A stretch of 64,000 nt of DNA from Lojkania enalia (Eukaryota > Ascomycota > Dothideomycetes > Pleosporales), in contig ML986588.1 in the NCBI GenBank assembly GCA_010094045.1, positions 186,001 to 250,000 of the forward strand. Direction: 5' to 3'. The notes under the pieces are model-generated. The model made no database searches and was not told the DNA's origin. It worked only from the letters and a program-made list of their open reading frames with translations. Numbering within the stretch: position 1 is the stretch's first letter; each line of letters starts with the position of its first letter. The translations under genes were made by a program, and so were the position numbers. Below are positions 35,664-46,259 of the stretch, in pieces.

Positions 35664-37291
35664 GTAGATGAAAGGAGTATGAGGGCATGAGGGCGCTAGT
35701 GCAGAAGGGGAGGTAACAGGATACCAAAATGTGAGAATGGAACATGAAAGTTTGCGATACCCCCGACTAGAGTGGGAAGGAAATTGGTATGGATGGACAT
35801 TTGCTTTGGACACTTCAATGTTCAGATACTAGTGGTTATGGCGGTAGTCAAAGCTAGATATAATATTGGCTAATAGGGAAGCAAATTCCCATTCTACCTT
35901 CAGCCTGGTCGCACACTATTTGCCTCGTTATGTTTTTTAATTAGGTTTTTCGGACTTTTGAACTAGACTTAGCCTCGCCAAGGCCAAATTATTACCCCCG
36001 AACTTACACGTCAGAATCTGACCAGTGCAACCAAGCAGCTCGCAGAAGGCCGAAGTTGGAGTTCGCACTAGGGCAGCTACGAGTCAGGAAGCGGAACATA
36101 CGTGTCAGGCAATAATTTCCTTAGAATTGCTGGATTCTTCTGCGGACGGCAAGACGTTCCACCAGCGATACTCACTTCGCGTCCAATCAACGTCCGCTTC
36201 GGACATGTTGTAGGCAGCCCCCGAAGGGTGAGATGGGCTCTCAGCAGCGCGGTGTTTGGGCACCACTACCCAGCATCTATTAGCTCCCACTTCATTCGAA
36301 TACCAAGTTTACATTACTGTAGCTACAAAGTGGCTAGGTACCAAATTTCAGATACTTCAAGCTACGTAGCCTACTCGAATGGGCACCAAAAACCCAAAGG
36401 CCCCGAAAGCGATACCCAGAGATTTGCTAGACGAAGCCTATTGAAGCTTTATCACATTCATATCATTTACTTCACCTAGCTAGTCAGGTTTAGCTTGTCT
36501 TCCCGCTTCTGGTTTGGCACGTTGATTGGATTCGGCTTGGAGCGGCAACTACCAGATCGAGCATCGATACTGATCGCAGCCGACGTTATTGTTGGTTCAC
36601 TCTACGTCTCATGCTCTATGCTTGCATTCAAAATTCAAGTTCTTGCGGCAATGTCTAGAAAATAATATTTCGATGATAAGTTGCTCTAATCTTCTACAAA
36701 CCGTAGGTGAGAATCTGGGCCGTGTTTAGGAAGGGGAAAAGAATTTAAAACACCCCATTAACTTTGGTAATGGCCGCGTAGCAACCAAGAATACCGTCCA
36801 TATAATAGCGCAGATGCGTCTGCTCAGCCACCCTTGAGAGAGTCGGTGAGAACGGCTGGGACCTGTCCAATGATGTCTTGAGTCCTTGACCGGAGATGTA
36901 CGCCACAGGCCTCTCCAGCACACCAAAGCTTAGGTGTCCTGTCTTGCTGTGCATGCCCTAACCCCTCCTCCCCCCATCTTGAGATGTTGTGAATCTAACG
37001 TCCTAATTTCCAATATCTAGGCGATTCTGACCTGGGTGGTATACATAATCTGTACATTGTACATAGTCTTTGAGTGACGTCTTGAAGATCTTTGTTTGCC
37101 TCAACATTGGTTATCAACACTATATGTTGTATTTGCCCTGTTTCAACCAACCCATGGTCTGGAACTGACTGTATGATACCGGTTCTCTTCTATCTGAATA
37201 GGTACGCAGTAATATTGTTCGAAATTAGTGACTGAGCTAACGGAAATTTAAGTGACCTGAACATGTAACCCTTCGCCCCATCCAACACTTA
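35664..37291. other. Gene-poor AT-rich stretch
   Basis: No intact gene is supported. The sequence is AT-richer than the gene-bearing parts and contains many stops in all frames. One short minus-strand open frame at 36745-36954 reads like a protein fragment and is listed separately. Confidence 0.5.
36745..36954 (-). pseudogene. Possible gene fragment of unknown family
   Basis: A 69-codon frame contains protein-like sequence such as VLERPVAYISGQGLK and HLRYYMDGILGCYAA. No upstream exon or domain was recognised. It may be the tail of a decayed gene; equally it may be a chance open frame. I do not recognise the family. Confidence 0.2.
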
Positions 37292-38248
37292 GTGTATACT
37301 CCATCGGCTTATTTATCCCACATAATTTCTGCTACTCATGAGATTGCCAAGCTCAGCATGGGTTCGTGGAAGGGCAAGCTTCTCATAGAGGAAGGGGAAC
37401 ATCTAGAGATAGATGACGAATCCCTTTTACCATACGAACATATTTCCGTTCTGGGCTACGACGGGAGTGCCGTCGCCGAGAGAAAAGAGACGTTGTCATA
37501 GGAAAAATCTATGCCCGTAAAGTCTCCACCGTACTTTCAGGAAAGCTGTCACGTGTGAAAGAAGTATATCAGCGTGAAGTTCAAATTATACGTCGTCTTA
37601 CGCCACACCACCACATCGTCAAAGCATTTGCAACCTATAGTGTAGGAAGATCTCTAGCGGTCATTCTTCAACCGGTCGCGGATAGCAGGAATCTTGCGTA
37701 TTTCCTCGCAAACATCTGAGATTTAGATCCACTTGGAGGCTTTGCGATCAGGATACGAATGCTCAGTGATATCAAAAGGGGATTTGGCCGCCTTGCAAAC
37801 GGACTGGCGTTCATACACAAGAACTCGATACGGCACAGAGACATCAAACCACAGAACATTCTAGTTCATAAGGGCCGCCTTATATATACAGACTTCGGCA
37901 TCGCTCACGACTACACTGATGATCCAACCACTACTCAAGGACAACCCGACGCCTTCACGCGCAAGTATTGCGCCCCAGAAGACGCAGACTGGGGTCCTCG
38001 GAACTCCAAATCCGACATTCTTTTCTCTCGGATGCGTTTTCCTGGAGATGTCAGTCACTCTCTGGCCGGACGAGGTCCCAGAGAAGCTGGTGGAGGGCTT
38101 GTATTATCGACGCATCAATGCTATTAACAGAGCTGTGAATGCCTAGCACCGCCTCCTCGTCGTGCGGCTTATCGTCCACATGTTAGAACTGAATTCTGAA
38201 CTGCGGCCGTCTGCGGCTCAAATCGTTGACAGGTTGGAAGAAACATGA
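37292..38248 (+). pseudogene. Broken Ser/Thr protein kinase gene
   Basis: A recognisable eukaryotic protein kinase domain is spread over three reading frames. The glycine-loop region is ISVLGYDGSAVAE, the presumed lysine lies in KIYARKVST, the catalytic loop is RHRDIKPQNIL and the magnesium motif is TDFGIAHDY; SLGCVFLEMSVTLWPDE follows in the third frame. The breaks are: an extra GA dinucleotide near 37480 that shifts the frame; TGA at 37717-37719 after FLANI; a one-base shift near 38020; and TAG at 38144-38146. After the last stop the frame reads on as VHMLELNSELRPSAAQIVDR to TGA 38246. The catalytic residues survive but no single open frame covers the domain and no intron explains the breaks. 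A translated start is probably ATG 37358, or earlier. It lies in a decayed region with no neighbour of related function. Its former role is unknown. Confidence 0.78.
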
Positions 38249-40280
38249 TGCTGATTATTTCTGCAATCAATGTATATATGGTGTCTTGTATTATTAATGC
38301 GCATTTCAATTCGGGCTCTATCGTGTTTTAGAAGAGTTGGTTGGTGTATATTTGCTCATATACTCATTTTGGATATTACGTTTTTCTATTCTCGGGATTT
38401 TTGGGCTGCGTTCTTGAGATTGGGTTTACGCAAGTTTGCTTGAGATAACTTCTTTCCACTACAATTTTTATCGCTTCCTTCCTGATTCTACGCCAATCGT
38501 CTGGCCTTATCCTGCTGTATTAACATGCTTTCATTTTCAAGGCTCGCTAGTGGAAAAAGACCTTTAGATCTGGACTAGATTAGAAACCAACTTGACCTGT
38601 TATGGTTGGAATCAATATATTTTCGAGTCGCTGCTCAGAATATGCACAAATCACCATGTTCTAACATAAATCCATCCATTGTATGACTATTTAACCTTGC
38701 CCGATGGCCTGCAGTACCCACGACGCCAGGTCAGAGTATTGTAGATGTCACGTGCTTCTACTATTCTATTATTATAGTTGGCCTGTTTTTAGGCTTATAT
38801 AGTCTCGCCACTGCCAGCCTCTGGCCAGGCAGGTCACTTACCCTCCTTCAATCCATCAATATTTGCCCCAGCAATTGATGCTGCCTGATACACGACAGTA
38901 GAAGGCCAAGATAACGATGAGCAAAACCGCCTCCCAAGAATCCACTAAACCATCAGACCGACCATATCCAACCTCGCACCCCATATACCTCAAATCCGCC
39001 AAAAACCGGCCATCACTCCTCCCTGATTCTTCTCTCGCTCCTTCTCCCTTCCCTGTTTCTTGGATCGCGCTTTCCACCCCGGCACCTTGCTCTCATACTT
39101 CCCTTCCAATACTACACTCTCACACTTCCCCTCCGCCCTGCCACCCAACTCACCCCTCTCCATTTTCAACCTGCTGAGCTTCCATGGCGCGTACCTGAGC
39201 ATGCCGACTGCCAAATCGTGCTCCAATTCCCAGAACAGGACTTCCGTATCTGGTAGATGGAGGCGGATGGCTTGGGGTCTATTTCTAGGGATGTGGGGAA
39301 GCGTGGTTGGAATAGATGGCTTTGGTGGGGTGGTTTGTTTTGTTGGCGAGGGGGACGTAGTGTGTTGGTTGAGTAGTTGGTGAAAGGGAGGTGCTGTTGG
39401 GAGGTTGGCGGTGGTGAGGGGGGATCACGAGTGTAGGTGTGCTAAGTACACACTCGTCTGCGTAAGATATAGAGGCGCTGGTAAAAGGTAAAAGGGGCTT
39501 CGCGCTCAAGGTTCCTTAATAGTGCATTTGCTGTCTGGTCGGGTAGCGGAGTGGGATGGGTCAGATGTTCTAGGCTCGGTGATGTGCGATGTGAGATCTA
39601 GTGGTTGTAATAGACCGTCTTATTCACGCAGGGGATACTTTGAATTGGCGGTTTTGGGCAGTGTGCAGCGACAGAGGACTGGTAATATGCGGTGGTTGTA
39701 TGATTGCGGTAGGTGACGCTTATCAAGTCAAATATGGTCATGTGGTAACATACTCAGTCTCGACAACGCTAGGAATACATGCCATAGTTCTGTCAAAGGA
39801 CGCCCCATCGCAGCTCTTTTGGGATGTTGAACTTTGGTTCCTGCTCTCGACGCTGTCTTAGTGTCTCAACAATTACGACTTGAATGCCAACCTAGGCAGA
39901 GAGCGATATACTAGTCGTTGTTCTTTATAATATCCCTCTTCTCTATGCATATTGATTTCCGGTGGTATCATTGATTGGCTGGTCTATATAACCTTTCCGC
40001 GTTGTGGACGTAAAACGAGGAACCCCAAATAAATAGGAACAGTCTAGCCATTATTACAAGAAAAAGTCTATTATTTTCTGCCTTGAATTTGTTGTGGGGC
40101 CCAAGCCCAAGGTGGCTGCGATATTATAGTACAACTACATGTTCGCTAGATGATTACATCGCCAGAAACGGATAACGTAAATGAAAGATGGAATGGTGGT
40201 ACGCGGCTCGATCCTGCTGGCACTGATATCGCCTAACCCCTACAATCGCGACATGAAAACCAATGTCTATAAGGGTATCC
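38249..40280. other. Gene-poor stretch before pantothenate kinase
   Basis: No intact gene is supported. The left 600 nt are AT-rich. A frameshifted minus-strand coding-like segment at 38856-39509 is listed separately. The right part should hold the 3' flank of the pantothenate kinase gene. Confidence 0.5.
38856..39509 (-). pseudogene. Possible frameshifted gene relic, unknown family
   Basis: Read on the minus strand, three short open frames overlap end to end. The first starts MSAKPLLPFTSASISYADE (from 39509). A second frame contains LPDTEVLFWELEHDLAVGML and RYAPWKLSRLKMERGEL. A third reads ADLRYMGCEVGYGRSDG and a hydrophobic VLLIVILAFYC segment, ending at 38856. The pieces look like one protein broken by two frame changes, but no family is recognised. 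Plus-strand frames over the same DNA are Pro/Ser-rich and less protein-like. Confidence 0.25.
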
Positions 40281-41854
40281 TCACGCACGCCCTTCGAAGC
40301 TATTCCTCCTCCCCCAATTTCTCGGTTGCCGCTTCAAAAACGCACCAACTGCCCCAAGATACCCTTCATGCCGGAGAAAGTACGCCTGCTTGGTCCCCTT
40401 AGACCAAAAGCGGATGGCATACGATAGAGTATTCATTGTCTGAGAATGACCACCGATGAAGGAGCCGCCGAAGTAAATTCGTGGCAATTGGTGCTTCTCG
40501 GCATGTAGGTACGCAATCTGGCCGATATTGTTTGATACGGCATATAGTAGGCTCCGCGATATGTCCTCTGGCCGAAATTTCGCAGGGCCATGAGGGAGTT
40601 CCGAAGATCCTGTGACCAATTCGTCTTCTTCATGATGCTTGTAATCGCAGTTGCAGCCGTCTTCAGCTTCGCGCTCGGCGGTCCGTTTCATTTTGTATAC
40701 TTTTCCGAAAGAGCTGGCAATATGCGTACTCTTCAGGCCGATTTTGTTGTAATCTGTACCATAGATATCGCCAACGAGTAAGTCTACTGTTGAATTATCG
40801 CCTTTCTCGGCGAGCTTCAACATGTCGTCGAAATTCCTTGCTCCAGTGAGTAGGGTGAGGAGTCCCCAGAGGGTACCACCACCGAGCGATGTTCCGCCGA
40901 TACGTTCGTACTGCCGAGGGCCCGAGACTTTGATCATAGAGACACCAGAACCGATGTTGACGAGTAGGTAGGGATATATCGAGGGCGGCTGCGGAGGAAA
41001 TGGGACAAAGGACATAGGCTGGTCTTCGCTATAGGTGAAAACCTCATTCGGGATCTCGGTGATGAAGAAGTCAAGGCCTAGGCAATTCTGCTGTTAGCGC
41101 GATCATGCCCATATCCCTATAACTCAAGTGTAGCATACCAATAATCAGGCACTCCATCTCGTCCTCCCGTATTACCTCCACGCCTAACGCATCCCGTATT
41201 CTGTCATAGTACTTGAAAGCACCTCCACCTGTCGCCATTACACACAATTCTTCCGGGGCTGAGCCATTGAGCCTCTGGTGTTCAGCTTGCAGCTTCCGCA
41301 TGAACTCAATGCATGAATCGATCTGGTCTGTCTCGAATTTGAGGAAGTTCAGCCGGCCGCCGCCGACGGCGGTTGCATCATCTTCGTGCGAGAAGTACAC
41401 GATTTTGGCAAGAGACCCTCCAATCTACATTCCAATTGACCCATTAGCGATTGTTCCTGAGCGTCCAAGGGGCGTTGCGGTGCTTATCCAGTCGTTGCAT
41501 GTGCTAGTATTATCTAGGTCGCGTGCTCTCCCACCGGCACCGGGGTTGGTCGTCGCATTCACTTACATCAACAGCAATATGGCTCACCACGGCCGTGTGG
41601 TACGGAAGCCGAATGTCCCTCGGGTCGTGCTCATACTGCTCGCTCCGCGGCGTCACGGGCTCGTCGTCGACTATGAAGGCTCCCTGGACGTTGATGCGGA
41701 CGGTGCCCGGGCGTAGGATGGTGTCTTCGATGGCTGATTGCGAGACTGCTGCGATGCGTCGAGCATCTGCCGGCCCCGATAGAATGTCTGCGTCGGTCTT
41801 CCCGGCTCTTCCCGCCGGAGGGTCCAGGTCCGCTTGCGAGCCCGGAGGCGACAT
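40281..41854 (-). CDS. Pantothenate kinase (eukaryotic type II)
   Basis: Cytosolic enzyme that phosphorylates pantothenate with ATP, the first and rate-limiting step of coenzyme A synthesis. Exons (minus strand) 41854-41567, 41424-41139 and 41077-40281 give 456 aa. The first ATP-binding motif is HIAVDIGGSLAKIVYF, made by joining exons 1 and 2. Next come VMATGGGAFKYY and the catalytic-acid region VEVIREDEMECLIIGLDFF, which spans the exon 2-3 join. The second glycine motif is LLVNIGSGVSMIKV, then RIGGTSLGGGTLWGL and RIYFGGSFIGGH. An Asp/Glu/Cys-rich insert follows SSFGKVYKM. The start is uncertain: ATG 41854 (MSPPGSQAD) gives about 95 residues before the kinase fold, while the frame stays open to ATG 42097 with an Arg-rich extension that looks unlike protein. 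Symbol left empty because fungal names differ. Confidence 0.9.
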
Positions 41855-42727
41855 GGATGCGCTTCTTCTTCTTCTGGGCCTCGGCTGCAGCCTCGCCCTC
41901 TTTCTCCTGTGGATGTGGATGCTCGGGACCCTCACGCGGTGCGGATTGAACAGTGTTTGGTAGTGAGAAGGCTGAGCGAGCGACGGGGCTAACGAGGGCC
42001 CTGCTGACCGTTCCATTTGCCCGCTTTGACTGGTCCTGGCAGACGGGGAAACGTGATGAAGTTTTCGGCGAAGAATGAGGGACAGAGACGGAGACAATGG
42101 GGACCGAGGCGGGGAGCTGGCTTTATCAAGACCAAGGCCAGCATGATGTCGGCCATCGGGATGCTCCTCGAGTTAGTGATCGCTGTTGCGTCCGGCTGCA
42201 AAGGGAGCCGTTAAGCTCGGTAAGGTGGTGGGTGAATAGACACCTCGGAAGTACCTCGACTGGTGGAGTTGCAGCCACTCCTGGCATCCGCTACCGTCCA
42301 TCACGAGCTCCGTGCTGGCACGGCCATGTTACCAACCCGCCACCGTCACTAGTTCTAAGTGATAGCTTGCTCGAAGCCATATTGCCGCTTTGGACAGTAG
42401 AGACCTGCTAACTAAAAGCTATCAACAGATTGCATTGTCCGACCGGAGTACCATATCAGGTAGTTGCTATTGCGCTGACAAATTCACGTATCAGCGCTGT
42501 GTCGATTGTAACCCAACCGCGGATTTCCCATAAGAATGATGGCCTTTCGAGGGAGGAACAGACTGTTGGCATGTCATCCGTGTAATGTCCAGCACAGCTT
42601 GCAGCGGTGCATTCCTTGTAAGCTGAGATGGAAGCCTTGCATTGCCATATCTAGCCAAACGAACTACTGGGTATCGAATACTATAAAAATGCGCCAATGA
42701 AGCCTCCCGTAGCGCCGCAAAGTCAAA
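41855..42727. other. Region between pantothenate kinase and the telobox gene
   Basis: Presumed promoter and leader of pantothenate kinase plus the 3' flank of the telobox gene, both on the minus strand. The pantothenate kinase frame stays open to 42097, so part may be coding if a longer start is used. No other gene is seen. Confidence 0.5.
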
Positions 42728-45525
42728 TTACATTGTCTCGTGAACCCCCCAGAGCAGGCCTTCATCGTCTCGCCAATCGAAGCCATCCTTAATCAATTTG
42801 TCTCCATAGGTCGAGCTGGGAGTAATTACGCTTTCAAACCCAGGCCTCAAACCATTCCCAGATCTGTAAAAAGTCAGTGGAAATACTCAAGAGGGCCAAT
42901 TAGTTGGCGGGCTTACTTGATCATATTAACGGCCATATTCCGGGCTTTGTCTTTCAAATTAACTTGTGAACGGCCCTCGAGTAGGTGTCTCCCAGTGGAT
43001 TTATCGTGCTCCAATATTCGCGAGTATTGATGAGGATACAGGCCCATGTATTCAATGAAGGCAATTTCTGCCTCCTCCGTCCAATCAACCCGAGGCTTGC
43101 GAGAGGTACGGTGCTCTCTTCTGATCGGAATCGTACGGTTTGAACGCGCTTGTGACTTGATGAGGGCATAGGAAGAAGGAGGCGCCTCTTGGGGAGCTTC
43201 CTCGGTCATTTCCGGGGCCTCCCGCTCTGATAGGCTATCTTCTTGTTCATTTGGTATATAATCTTCATCGACATCCCCGGCGGCAGGCTGATGACTGGTG
43301 GGCGCGGAGGAACTAGGACCGAGTCGCACTTTTTTAATAACAGGAGCGTTATGGCGCCGCTCTTGAACCCGAGCATTCCGCTGCTCCGTTTCAAACCCAT
43401 CATCTGATTCTTCATCGTCGACTGGTCTCCGCCGTTTCCTCGGGGATTCGCGTTGTGGTTGTTTGCCTTTGCTCTTATTTGACGGACCTGCTATAACCTG
43501 GGTCTCTTCAAAACCGCTTCCAAATTCAATCCGTTCGGCGTTCGGCTGTGATGCAAAGAAACCTCCACGGTTTTCTTTATCCTGCTTCCGCCCATCTAAG
43601 ACGATTTTCAAGCTCTCTTCTTTAGTCCGAGCAGGGTCTGATGCGGACGGAACTTGAGTTCCTAGCGACTTAGGCTGCGGCTCGTCACCATTAGGCGTAG
43701 GCTCCCATTCGTCGTGTTCTCGTAATTCAATAATTGGATTTTTTTGGATTGCTTCTGCGTTTCGATCTTCGTTACGTGGGTTAGGATGTTCCCCCCGATT
43801 GTCCTCTGCAAGTAGAGCGTCCTCTTTTGCAAACAAAGCATCGAGCGCGCGAGGATCTGCTGGCGCGCGAGGATCGAACTTTCGACTGCTCCTTTGCCGG
43901 TCTCGGCCGAAGGAGACTCGCTTCTTGCGAGGCGTTCCTGAAAGTTTGGCAGCTGGATGCTGACGGGAATCGTTTGATTGGGAGGCCTCTCCCTCAATCA
44001 TTCGTACAATCGGAGTAATGCCACCAAGTATTCTGACAGATCCCTCGATTTCCCGATTGCGTAGACGTACCCAGTGTAGGAGTTGAAGTACGAAGTCATC
44101 AAACGGAAACTCAGCTGTCAACTCCTCGAAATCAACAGTTCTTCCATGCTCGAGAGACTGTGTATCGGTAGGAAAATGCTTCCTGATCGCTTCGACCCGT
44201 TCGATAATTTTGTCGCTCAACACCTCTGGCAGTTGTGAACTCTTGCCCCCTAGGCCTGGTATATCCCACCCGCGGGTAACGAAGTCATTTCCATCGCTGG
44301 AAGATTGAAGAAAGATGTCCTCGAGTAGTCCATCAGGATCCAATGGAGATTCATTGGGTTTGTCTAGCGCGCGCTCAAGTGCTACAATAAACAACTGCGT
44401 TCGTAGCTCCAAGCCCCATTCAAAAGTCTCCTCGAGTAACACGCTCTCACCCGGCTGCCGCTCAATGTTACCGTTGTCTCTAGGGATGAGTGCTGAAAGA
44501 AGCATCGAGGGGAATATTTTATCATGGCGTAGAAGGAAGTTCCATGTGTCCTCCTTCTCCCTGTCTAATGTAATGCCCTGTTTTGCAAAATGAAGGAGAT
44601 TGGCTTTGTACAGGAGAAGGTCTATTGGAGATCGCATTGAGGAGGGATCCCGGTCCAGCCCCATCAACGCGCGGTGGACAGCACGGAGACTAACATATTC
44701 GCTATGCCCGTGCCGAAAGTGGCTTAAATGCAGGTTCATGTCGCTCTCGTAGAAACGATAGTCTTTATTAAAGTTTGAATCTGGTTTCTGCATTTCCTGA
44801 ATGCGCGCCGCGTCATGGGCCCTCTGACCATCATCAGGTACGAGGTGGGCTAAGAATTCTTCCGATGTTGTGTACAGCGTCCGCAATCGGCGGAGGATAA
44901 ATCTTGATTCCAAATCCTCAGCCTCGAATTGAGACGCGGATGATATGGCGGTCGTGCCGGACATCTCGGAGACGGTGCCGGGCGAGCGATGCGGGACAAC
45001 GACTTCCTTTTGGGAGTGAGTGGGAGTTTGCGGGGCTTCGTGGATAGCAAGCTGGGAATCGACTTCTTCGACGGTGGCGAGAGCTGTCAATAAATATCGA
45101 GTCAGCTTAAAATAATAGTATGTACACACTGCCTGTGCGCTTGCGACCGGCTTCTGCGACCTATGAAGAATAGCGAAGTAGTGATTGCGCTCAAAGCACA
45201 ATGTCTGGGCGGAAGCGGTATTGTCCTGTAGATGATGGGTATGATGCGACCATGATCACTCACCTGGTGGTGCCTGGTTTTGGCTTTTTTGTTTCGACTT
45301 CTGCGGTGGCCGGGCCTCATGTTCGCTCTCACTCGCGACGGACGCTTGTCGGGCACCCCGACGTGTAGGTTTGGCGGCTACAGAGACATGCTCGGGCTCG
45401 CGACTGACGCTGCGGGTTGCCCTCCTACGCGGCAGCGCGGGCTGTGGAGTTGCAGCAGCAGATGGAGGTCGCGGAAGAGGGTTTTTGCGGCGGCTTGATG
45501 ACCGCACACCTCGGCGGTCGGTCAT
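42728..45525 (-). CDS. Telobox Myb protein, probable telomere-repeat binding factor (TRF/Taz1-like)
   Basis: Likely duplex-telomere binding protein of the shelterin type. Exons (minus) 45525-45264, 45083-42917 and 42863-42728 give 854 aa. At the C terminus a single Myb domain starts VDWTEEAEIAFIEYMGLYPH and contains the telobox-type third helix VNLKDKARNM. The last exon completes it with KSGNGLRPGF, which follows the Myb helix in TRF proteins. Because this exon is behind a GTAAGC donor, reading the genomic frame straight on would end the protein at the splice site. Residues 135-380 are helical (SRFILRRLRTLYTTSEEFLA, SMRSPIDLLLYKANLL, HDKIFPSMLLSALIP), possibly a TRFH-type dimerisation domain. 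The middle is charged and disordered with KRKRR-type basic clusters. Intron 1 is long for this window (180 nt). Myb/telobox assignment is strong; TRFH is inferred. Confidence 0.75.
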
Positions 45526-46259
45526 AAGTTGGGTTCAAACGGATACTTCGCAGACAATTGGAGATGCGCGCAATGGAGGAGCGAGGGCGTGGTGCCGTGC
45601 TGGCGGTGACAGTGGTGAGCAGCAACGCGGTACCTGGCAAACGCAAGTACTTGGAGTGAAGGTGAGCACAGACGACTGTTTGTTTGGGTTTCGGCAAAGA
45701 GATACCTTCCACGAGTGGGGTCTCATGCACACTAGACAAGGGATTCACGTGATAATGGCGCTTGGCCAGCTGTGGTTAGCGCAGGGACAGGCCTGCTGGC
45801 GTCAAAGGAGGCGCGAGGCCAGAGCTGGAGTGTACGCCCCGTTCCATCACGATTCGCCCGACACCGAGACAGAAAACTCTCGCGTCCAACAGCCTTATCC
45901 TCACCTACCCGTCCCTCCGACCTCTCCGGACCCCTATTCTTGCGGATGGTGCTCCTCTGCGCATCACGCTACTGCTGAATATATTTGGCTCCTGCACGCC
46001 CCCTTGCGTGCATCTTCGTGTCGGCTCCCTAAAACATTCGCCTCGTCATCCACCGGTCGCTCGAACAACTTCGCACCCGAGAACTTGACGCTGCGACTGC
46101 ATATTTCGCGCTTTTGGCACGTCGCGGGTCCGATACACACTCTCCATCACTCCGTTATAGTATTCTTAGCACCTCACCTGTCCCCTAGCTCGAGCACCGG
46201 GCTGGGGCGCTGAGAAGCATCGCCGACGACCCCTGTTCGCCTTGTTCCGTTCCATCACC
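45526..46259. other. Divergent promoter region between telobox gene and GDT1-like gene
   Basis: About 730 nt separate two divergent start codons. A 280-codon plus-strand frame at 45371-46213 crosses it but lacks any recognisable motif and overlaps exon 1 of the telobox gene, so it is not annotated. The right part is pyrimidine-rich, as expected for the leader of the downstream gene. Confidence 0.5.

Noticed and set aside
45371..46213. 280-codon plus-strand open frame between the telobox and GDT1-like genes
   Set aside because: It overlaps exon 1 of the telobox gene on the other strand, has no recognisable motif and has a composition expected of a GC-rich antisense and promoter stretch.
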